NCBI RefSeq assembly: GCF_030272615.1
Contig: NC_081414.1
Location: 239,045,233 to 239,109,232, forward strand
Source: Cryptomeria japonica
Taxonomy: Eukaryota; Streptophyta; Pinopsida; Cupressales; Cupressaceae
Direction of reading: 5' to 3'
DNA: 64,000 nt
In this document: positions 56,328 to 64,000 of the stretch, in pieces
Layout: every line of letters starts with the position of its first letter
Position numbering within the stretch: the first letter of the stretch is position 1
Translations under genes and position numbers: made by a program
Notes under the pieces: generated by a model
Database searches by the model: none
Seen by the model: the letters and a program-made list of their open reading frames with translations, nothing else
What the model was told of the DNA's origin: nothing

Positions 56328-57651
56328 TGGCCAGCACATATAGAAGAATAAAGATTGATTTCAACATTGGCAACTTTGGCCTATGGAAGGTATGCTTGTA
56401 GACCGAGATCTGTGGATTGCTGAATCTGGAAAGATGCCATCAGGCATGAAACAAGAAGATTTGGAATTGGATCAGAAGGCTAAGGGTCTGATAAGAGTTT
56501 GTTTGGTTGATTTTGTGCACCTGAACGTCCATGAAGAGAAGACTGCACAAAAAACTTTAGGATGAACTTGTTCAGATTTATCAAGTTAAATCTTTGGTAA
56601 ATAAATTGTTTCTACAAAAGAAAATGTATTCTTTGAGGATGGAAGAAAGAGGATTTGTTGCAAAGCATTTAATTGCATTCAACATTCTTGTTAGCCAGCT
56701 GAACTCTGTTGGTGTGAAGATGGAGGAGGATCATTGCATGACTTTCTTGTGCTAATTGTCAGACTCGTGAAACTACCTTGTCATGACCATTGGGAGTACC
56801 ACTACCACCTTCAAGATGGATGAAGTGGCTGCTTTGTTACTTTTGGATCAAAGGGATACAATGCAAGAAAAGTCTATATTCATATCTCAAGGGATATCTA
56901 TGTATCCTATAAAGTCCAAGTCGAAGTGTTGGAATTGCAGCAAATCTGGTCATCTCCATAAGGATGTAAAGAGGAAAAGAAGAAAGAAAATAAGAATGTC
57001 TCTAATTCTAAATCCTCTCAAGATGATGGTGAAGTTTTTGTCACTGCCTTGGCAACACATGCATCACAATATGTGTAGTTGATCGACTCTGGTGCATCCT
57101 TCCACATGATCTCACCTCGGAGTTGGTTCTCAAAGTATGAAGAATATGATAGTGGGAAGGTGTATTTGGGTGATGGCTCTCACCTAAAGACAGTTGGTCT
57201 TGGAAGAGTCCAGATCCGATTCCCAAATGTTAGGGTGAAGGGGATCAATGGTGTTTTGCATATCCTGGATTTGGCATAGAACCTACATTTTGTGAGTAAA
57301 TTGAGTGATGTGGGTGTGCAGGTTGTTTCTTCAATGAAGGATGCTAGATGACAAAAGGAGCTTTAGTGCTTGCTCAAGTTGTTTGGATAGGTACTTTGTT
57401 TCAGCTAGATGCATGCATGGTACAATGCAATAGTTCTTCAAATGGTACAAAGAGAAGAGTTTCAAAGTCCATTCTCACCATTGGAACCAACAGCAAAGAA
57501 GAGTGTTGCATTTACTTCCAATGGTCTTGCTTTTTGGGTACCTAAGGGTGCTCATGCTTCAGAGATAAAACTTCTAGTTGAGAAGACAATGTTATGGCAC
57601 CAAAGACTTGGCCATATTAGTGAGAAAGCTATGCTCCCCAAGTTTTCAAGA
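56328..57651 (+). pseudogene. Copia gag-protease-pre-integrase, broken
   Basis: The gag start near 56328 (MASTYRRIKI, then NFGLWKV) is followed by KGLIRVCLVDFVHLNVHEEK (56485-56544), SLVNKLFLQKKMYSLRMEER and QLNSVGVKMEEDH. The zinc knuckle near 56930 reads CWNCSKSGHLHKDV: the fourth ligand, normally Cys, is Val. Protease: LIDSGASFHMIS at about 57079-57114. Pre-integrase: MLWHQRLGHISEKAML near 57591. At least four frameshifts or stops interrupt it. Confidence 0.85.
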
Positions 57652-57655
57652 TGAG

Positions 57656-58270
57656 GATGGCAAGGGATGACAAGACATGTTTTCGGCATGAGGGTACTTT
57701 TTGGCCATTTTTTAGGGGATGGCAAGGGACAACTATTAGAAAAATAAAGGAATTTTTGAAATATAAGGAAATTTCAAATTTTCATAAAATAACATTGATA
57801 AAGCATTCATCATAGATATTATAGAACCTCTGTGAGCATGGGCAATTATATAGAAATTATGATTTGAAATGAGTTATAAAGTATGGATTGTCAATTCTTT
57901 GGCAAATTAACCTCGATCTTATTGATGAGTCGATAGAACATAACAAGTTATCTTTGTTTGAGTTTGAAAACAAAACATGTAGTCTTAAAGGCTTAAGAAA
58001 AAACTTTAATAATAAACCCCTCACTTGAATATACATGTAACAAGCAGCCCTATTGTGGCCTGATTTTTATGAATTTGTTCGCCAACTTGAATGTTACAAA
58101 GTAATGAAAGACAGTTGCTGATAGGAATTCATTTGCATGTTAGATAAATCCTAGCTTGTGAGCACAAAATAATACGAGATGGTATTCAGCATCTATGAAA
58201 CTCATGAACCTTACTAGTGGAAATCCTATTGTTTCTATTGGCTCTTCAAAGATCTTTGAAAAGTGGTGAA
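57656..58270. other. Remaining interior of the gag-only copia
   Basis: AT-rich, noncoding. This marks the scar where the rest of pol is missing. A purine-rich gaaaagtggtgaa directly precedes the 3' LTR. Confidence 0.5.
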
Positions 58271-58621
58271 TGTTAGAAAAAAGGTCTCAACTTTTGGTAC
58301 CTAATTATTTATAATTTATTTTTGTGGGCTCCACTTGTTGAAGATAACTTTAAGACAAAAACAAATATGGAAAGTTCTTATGAGAGGAGTGAGTTTTGAA
58401 TGTGCTTTGCATTTGTAAGCTCTATAAATAGCAATGTTAGGATTGGAGTTATAAAATGAGATTATTTATGGCTTTAAAAGTGCAGTTTCCTCTTCAAAAG
58501 GTTTTCCCCATGTAAATCTTGTGTTGTGTACATTTATTTGTTATGTATTGTGCATCTTATTTGATGTAATTAAAAGGTTCGAAAAATTACACAACTTTTC
58601 CCTTCGCCTTGCTTCCTTTCA
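58271..58621 (+). repeat. 3' LTR of the gag-only copia, internally deleted
   Basis: Starts TGTTAGAAAAAAGG and ends CTTCCTTTCA. Collinear with the 5' LTR apart from a missing central block. Confidence 0.9.
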
Positions 58622-58626
58622 CCAAA
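58622..58626. repeat. Right TSD (CCAAA) of the copia at 55659
   Basis: Identical to 55654-55658. Confidence 0.88.
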
Positions 58627-58990
58627 CACCCCAAATTAAGACATTATGTTCTATACTATGAAAGCTTACTATAGAGTCTTGTCCTTCAATGCCATATAAG
58701 GACACCTATTCAAAATGTAAAAAGCACAATTGCATGGCTCTACCCAAAGAAACACATGTACCATGATATTTGATGTCTCTATAGTGAACATGTTGTAGAA
58801 ACCTCTTTTATTAAGTGTTGTACCCCATTTGGTTAAAACTTTCTTCCAATTTGACTTTGCACAAGTGCTTTGAACTGTTGGAACATCCTACAAAGTTTAT
58901 TATTGATCTTCATGAAGTGAATCCAAAGTTTCCTACTAGTAGCATTAATAAATAAAGGTCAATACACATCCAAATATATCAGATCAAGAA
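58622..58990 (-). pseudogene. Integrase portion of the older copia
   Basis: The minus strand codes RKLWIHFMKINNKLCRMFQQ then FKALVQSQIGRKF, matching the copia integrase segment RKTWVYFLK..F..FKALVE.Q. No catalytic Asp is clearly preserved. RAMQLCFLHFE and EHNVLIWGVWELH follow near 58700-58622, reading up to the insertion. Confidence 0.7.
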
Positions 58991-59090
58991 TTCTCTAAAT
59001 CAATGCCCCACTACTAGAGAAACCAATTTTGGCATTATTTCCAAGTGTGCAAGGCGAGTCTTCTCAATCCTTAAGTTTGGCAATCCTTGG

Positions 59091-59392
59091 ACCCTATACT
59101 TCAAAAGAGATAATACTCCACGGTATAAATGACCAAGTCTCTTGTTTGTCATGTATCAAGACTCCATGTTTGATCAAATTAACTATCACTTGTCACAATC
59201 ATCCTTTCTCAAACCTCTAACCAAGACTCAACCAAGATTCTACCCTATACTTCAAAAGAGATAATACTCCACGGTATAAATGACCAAGTCTCTTGTTTGT
59301 CATGTATCAAGACTCCATGTTTGATCAAATTAACTATCACTTGTCACAATCATCCTTTCTCAAACCTCTAACCAAGACTCAACCAAGATTCT
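59091..59392. repeat. Near-perfect tandem duplication of 151 bp
   Basis: Units 59091-59241 and 59242-59392 (accctatacttcaaaagag...) look identical by eye. Confidence 0.97.
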
Positions 59393-59400
59393 ACCTACAA

Positions 59401-59568
59401 TTTTTAATAATGACTTACTAATCATCAAACTTGAAAAATACTTGGTATTTGTCACGGTTGAAATTCTAAAGTATGTTCTTGACATTTTTAATAATGACTT
59501 ACTAATCATCAAACTTGAAAAATACTTGGTATTTGTCATGGTTGAAATTCTAAAGCATGTTCTTGATT
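59401..59568. repeat. Near-perfect tandem duplication of 84 bp
   Basis: Units 59401-59484 and 59485-59568 (tttttaataatgacttac...), about two differences. Confidence 0.97.
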
Positions 59569-59639
59569 AAAGCACTTCGTAGATGTCAAGAATATCACCT
59601 TAAGGGATCTACAAAGATACATGTATTATCACTACAACA

Positions 59640-60310
59640 TAACATGTAGCATCATCTCCAAGCTTCACATGTCTTGATGCTCTACCATCCACGTACCACC
59701 CTACACCAGAAATAGTGTTAGCTGATAATCATAACATCATAGAGAATGCTGTCTTGAGCCTAGATGAAAACTAATCATTCCCCTTCTTAGGGCGCTGAGA
59801 AACAAAGTAGCCACTCTTGTAGCAGTTTAATCACTTAATTTGGCCAATGTCTTTCTTCCCCTATTTAAGAATTTTTTGGGTCCTACTTTCCCTTCTAACC
59901 TTGCCCAGGTCCTTTCTTACCACCTTTCCTCATCTTCTCAACAAAGACTTGGTTCTGATTCTCTTCCACTTCGGCTGAAATAGTCTCTAGTAAAGTTTTC
60001 CTCTTTGATAAAATCATTTAAAGCCTTGCAAAAGTGGGAAGCTTCTCATGAGTTCAAACATCTCAAATAAATCAGTTCCAATATGAGAAGAACCTATTTA
60101 GAATTATGGTCAGCATCTCATTATCATCCACCTTTACCTCTATTGCAACATGTCGATCTCCTGTCTATATCACTCATGCATGTCGCATAGAGCTTGTTCT
60201 TTAGTAGCATCTTGCAAGAAATGTTCACAGCCTGACATATCCTTTGTTGTCTTCTCTCGATGTAAGGATAAAATGATCTTCCACTAAATCTAGGATGATT
60301 CACTTTGGCC
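59640..60310 (-). pseudogene. Gag-protease remains of the older copia
   Basis: The minus strand codes a degenerate protease WYVDGRASRHVKLGDD near 59698 (usual WYVDSGASRHM, so the Ser-Gly of the active site is gone). A degenerate zinc knuckle LNCYKSGYFVSQRPKKGND lies near 59835. DATKEQAL near 60210 may be gag. No continuous frame. Confidence 0.6.
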
Positions 60311-60312
60311 AA

Positions 60313-60468
60313 CAATTAGTTCTGTCCAGCCAATTAAACAAAATAAAAAGGAGGTGTTCCCGCCTCCCCAAAACTCCAAAGATCAACTTGCAATTAGTTC
60401 TGTCCACCTAACTAAAACAGAACAAATAGGAGGTGAGGCCTCCTCCCCAAAACTCCAAAGATCAACTT
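60313..60468. repeat. Tandem duplication of 78 bp in LTR-like DNA
   Basis: Units 60313 and 60391 begin caattagttctgtcca and share ccccaaaactccaaagatca. Confidence 0.9.
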
Positions 60469-61250
60469 TATTGATTAGCATCTACAAACCACACTTCTGG
60501 GTACAAAGTTGGAAGCACCCTCAAGACTGTCAAACTTTTGAGACTTTCAACTCTTGAAACAAGCTAAAACCAAATAGATCAACCGGGAATAACTCAAACT
60601 AATAGCCAATCACAGCCATAGATCAAACTCTCATGGATCCAAATCACTTCAATTGCTGAAGCAAAGGCAATCACCTCTGTTAAAATCCTTACATAGCTCC
60701 CTCACATAAAACCTCTAGAGAAAACACAAACTTTAATGGATCCAAATCACTTCAATTGCTGAAGCAAAAGGAAATCACACCTATTAAAATCCCTCCATAG
60801 CTCCATCTCATAAATGGTCATAGGTAGCAGCACACTCCAGACAGAGATCTAGATAACACCAATCAAAACAGCAATCTTCAAACACATGCTGCTAAAATAT
60901 GAATAGCAAGCACTTGCTAATCTGAGCCTCAAAATTACATCTCTTTCATTAAAACTACCAAGAATTATGCCTGTTCAAAACTCAAGTGCTCTCTATTAGT
61001 GTGTCCTAGATCTCTTTTATATAGAACAACAGAACTCTAGAATTTGCATTGAAAATCCCCATATCAGTCCCAGACTACAAGAAAAAATAAAAAATACAGA
61101 AACGAAGCGCCATCTTATTTTATCCCAGTTTCTCTAAGAATTTAGAATCCAATCTAAATATAAGAAAAAGCAAATAATGTGCTCTTAAAACAAGGTGAAG
61201 GGATAGTTTTACAGTTGAAATTAGAAAAGAAATAACAATTTGGTACATAG
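60320..61250 (-). repeat. Probable 5' LTR and leader of the older copia
   Basis: Related to 46656-47035, with a minus-strand TATA-like GTTCTATATAAAAGAGATC near 61010-61028. Boundaries were not found. Confidence 0.5.
60633..60830. repeat. Tandem duplication of ~103 bp in LTR-like DNA
   Basis: atggatccaaatcacttcaa starts units at 60633 and 60736; both run to tagctcc. Confidence 0.92.
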
Positions 61251-62990
61251 AGAATAAAATAAAATTGTTGTATCATGTCAATAAAGAAGTTAAAAGCAGA
61301 TTAACAGCACAGAAAAATAAATGTTAAGCATTATAAAGATGCTAATTATGAAAAAATCCCTAGGACTTAAATGCTGACCTTAACATAGTAGGTCTTTTCA
61401 CTCTACTATTTTAGGGCAGCCCTGTATTTTTTACCAAAATCCTTATTAATGTACAATATTAAAAGATAACAAAACCACTTCTTGAAAATTTTGAAGAAAC
61501 GACACACTAATTGAGGATCGTAATTAGTGGATAGCAACCACAGATCTTAGCCATAATGCTAAAGTACATCCGACGTATCTTTTGAGCAGAAAAAAGTTTA
61601 CATTGCTTTGTCTGTTCCCTACTTCTTTCAAACAAAACCGGAAATGCTGACGTTTAAGGTGTGTCTGTTCTATATTAGGATTTGTTTTAAATCCCAAGAA
61701 AATAAGCTAAGTGAAGAACAAATGATATGACTAAAGACATGAATTTTCATAGTCTATATTAATAATAGTAAGGTAGCTCATTTCTTTTCTTCAAATCTCA
61801 TTCTGATTACGAATTATGAAATATGATTTGAAACATTCATAAACAATTACATAATCAAATCCAAAAACTTACAAGCTGAATAATCCCTTAGTAATTAAGG
61901 AAGTTTGATATAAGGAATTTGGTGTCACTCAGTTATATTCATGAATCTAATGACAACTGATGATAACTGCTTACTATGTCTTTATAAAAAGATAAGGAAC
62001 CATTATAGTTTTATTTGATGAGAAGGATCCATCAGATTCATCATCTAAAGAAACAGAAAGCAATATTGACACAAAACAAGGATCTTTATTCCCAAATGCT
62101 AACAGATCCATCAAATGGCATCCTTTGGCTGAATGACAGAAAATCAATCGAAAGCCTCCAACAATTACAGTAGAAAGTTTGTCAAACAATCAAACTCTCA
62201 TCTTATTGTACAAAAAACCATCAGAATAGACAGCTGCAACCCAGATCAAAAGGCCACAGTTAAGATGGAATCATTCGAGTAGAACATCAAATATACATCA
62301 GAAAACCCATGAAACGCCTCCAACAGAGAGCTTGTAAAACAACCCAGCACTCAACTTATACAGAAATATTCACAATAAACAGCTAAAGAGTAGATCAGAA
62401 GAACACAGTTTTCATGGATGGCGTCAAAAAGTTACCAAATCAGAAAAGGGCTTAATTTTGATAATTCTTGATGGTTATGATGTTGAAATAGCACTGGTTT
62501 GTAGAGAAAAGGGTTTCAACCCCTAGTAATAGCCTACTGTTCTGCACCCATGTCTCAAAAGTCTCAGATCTATACCAATTTAGAGTTTCTTATTTCTTAT
62601 TTTGCAAAAACCAAGAATTGAATCATACCCATTATAATCATAACTAATTTCCACAAGGATAACCGTTTAGAAAGTAAAGAATCTAAGACAGAAAGCAAAG
62701 AATCTAAGACAGAAATCAATACGTCTGTACGTATACCTATAGACTAGATCTGTTGGAGCAGATGGAAATAAGAAGGATATGTAGGGAGGGCTATAGGCAT
62801 GGGAGGATCCGGAAAGACTATACTTGGCACTCTTTCTTGTTATAGTTTGTGCAAGTCTTTCCGTTCGTCCCAGGCCTAGTGTCCTCCTGCTACAGATGAT
62901 CCTTCTCTAAACCCACCAGGCTTCTCTTCTGTCTCTTCAACTCGTTAGCTGCAGTATATGTAGCAATTATTAAACAATGACAAATTTTAG
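61251..62990. other. Spacer with a diverged tandem duplication
   Basis: About 62152-62290 and 62308-62430 share gcctccaaca...agtttgt/agcttgt...cacagtt words in order. Otherwise only short meaningless frames. Confidence 0.4.
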
Positions 62991-62999
62991 GGCTTGTTC

Positions 63000-63095
63000 A
63001 CTGAACCCTAGGTTTCCCCATATTGCAATGGACAGCCTAGGTTCCCCCATATTGAACAAATGTATAGCCTATAGGTTTCCCTAAATTGCAACTGT
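63000..63095. repeat. Three ~32-bp units with cctaggtttccccatattg
   Basis: Units near 63006, 63038 and 63070, progressively diverged. Confidence 0.7.
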
Positions 63096-63099
63096 TTAA

Positions 63100-64000
63100 T
63101 GGAATCTACCCAAAAAGATCCTTTTTTTTTTTTCTAGTGGCATCCATAGAATCTTACGAGAATACGTAGCCTCTTCGACCATAGGGAAGATAATTCAACT
63201 AATCAAGATTAAGAGCTTTTATTATGCGACGGTTCCGACATAAGAGTATGACTCTACAATCTATAGCATATTCTCTAGAAGTGATTATAAACATTTTCCC
63301 CACACATTAAAGTGAGTGAATATTTAGAGTATATATTCTATCATATCACTTTTTTGTGAGTCAATATACACTTATGAATTTGAAGGGAAAACTTTCAATT
63401 TACAAATATTATAATTTTTATCATAGTGAGTTCTTAAATTCTAAATCAATTAAAAAAAAATGATATTTATGACACTTTTTTTATTATCAATTATCAATCT
63501 AAGTATCACATTTGAGTAATTTGTGGAGCACACTTTAAGGGAGAGGACCCAGTAGTTGTGCATCCTAACTTTGCGCTTCTCAAAATCTTACATGGAAATT
63601 TTAAATCACTCCCAATTTTTTACAACAACTTACTTGGCAAGTCCCTTGCTTATAATTAAGGTTTCACAGCCACATCAACATGATTTTTGCCAAGGTGTTC
63701 AAAATAGCCCAAAAAAAGGGTGAGACCAATAGTCATGCAAAAGGGGCCCCAATACTTGTGCAGCTGATGTGGCATCACATGATTGGTTGATTTTTACAAC
63801 TAATGGTACATTTCATTTAGTTATTGGTAGTCATCATCAACAATAACAACTTTAAAGTCACGACTATTGGTGCAATGTTGTCAAAAAAATTGGACATTAA
63901 GTCAATAAGTATGGGTATTAAACCAACAACTTCTATCACAACAATTGGAATGCATTCAAATACTAGGTCCTCACACCTATGTTGAAAATCAAGCCAAGAA
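63100..64000. other. Spacer with recurring accaatagt..tgca motifs
   Basis: Motif forms occur at about 63549 (acccagtagttgtgca), 63724 (accaatagtcatgca), 63749 (ccaatacttgtgca) and inverted at about 63862 (gactattggtgca). No frame. Possibly the end region of a DNA transposon that leaves the window. Confidence 0.4.

Larger units (their letters stand above)
55659..58621 (+). mobile_element. Copia element reduced to gag-protease, plus strand, nested in the older copia
   Basis: 2,963 bp between exact duplications ccaaa (55654-55658, 58622-58626). The 5' LTR is 55659-56207 (549 bp). The 3' LTR is 58271-58621 (351 bp; it lacks a block of well over 100 bases from the middle). Both LTRs share ctataaata TATA-like sites and tttgtgggctcca. 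The interior codes gag, protease and the start of pre-integrase, then stops near 57655. Integrase, reverse transcriptase and RNase H are deleted. Confidence 0.92.
53630..61250 (-). mobile_element. Old, fragmented copia element with many local duplications
   Basis: The minus-strand order from right to left is LTR-like DNA (60320-61250), gag-like (60310-59780), protease (about 59690), integrase (58990-58622, resuming 55653-55220), reverse transcriptase (54880-54185) and RNase H (53945-53630). Every frame is shattered. A younger copia (55659-58621) is inserted in the integrase region. Six or more tandem duplications of 65-151 bases lie within it. The left end is uncertain; the LTR and RNase H tail at 46656-47235 may be its displaced 3' end. 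Confidence 0.75.

Noticed and set aside
1-64000. tRNA, rRNA, CRISPR or intact host gene
   Set aside because: No cloverleaf-like sequence, rRNA words or CRISPR-type spacing was noticed, and every coding region seen is broken.

Overview
The window looks like intergenic DNA from a large, transposon-rich plant genome, probably a gymnosperm, although nothing here fixes the species. The supporting signs are plant L1-type LINEs whose ORF1 carries DUF4283, many Ty1/copia elements, relics of a plant LRR receptor kinase and a PPR protein, and AT-rich spacers. I find no intact host gene. Every recognisable reading frame is interrupted by stop codons, frameshifts or insertions.

Layout. 1-8419: a complete LINE (47-8400) between 19-bp target duplications, with ORF1 (RG repeats + DUF4283), ORF2 (endonuclease, reverse transcriptase, zinc-binding, RNase H) and an extra third ORF with an RGG tail. 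8420-11630: AT-rich spacer. 11633-14460: a 5'-truncated second LINE, followed by a solo LTR (14499-15917, TSD ATTTA) and a relic ORF. 16.5-19.5 kb: LTR-like direct repeats and short repeats. 19.7-29.6 kb: a coiled-coil ORF relic split by a minus-strand copia element (20296-29255, TSD AGGTA). The gag of that element is in turn split by a 3.4-kb terminal-inverted-repeat element (24707-28136) holding about 1.8 kb of CT-rich DNA. 30-36.6 kb: decayed coding-like sequence and spacer. 36659-41128: a nearly empty copia element (TSD CTCTT) containing a solo LTR (37741-38483, TSD ACTTT). 42.1-44.6 kb: exons of a decayed LRR receptor kinase, each LRR in a 72-bp exon. 46.7-48.2 kb: copia LTR/RNase H piece and a PPR fragment. 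48.2-53.6 kb: spacer with three different tandem-repeat fields. 53.6-61.2 kb: an old minus-strand copia full of local tandem duplications, interrupted by a younger plus-strand gag-only copia (55659-58621, TSD CCAAA). 61.2-64 kb: spacer.

The value of the window is its insertion history. Seven insertions can be bounded to the base by target duplications or terminal repeats, and four of them are nested. The most unusual objects are the three-ORF LINE and the TIR element with palindromic subterminal repeats and a long polypyrimidine core. All boundaries and protein matches were read by eye; no alignment or database search was run.
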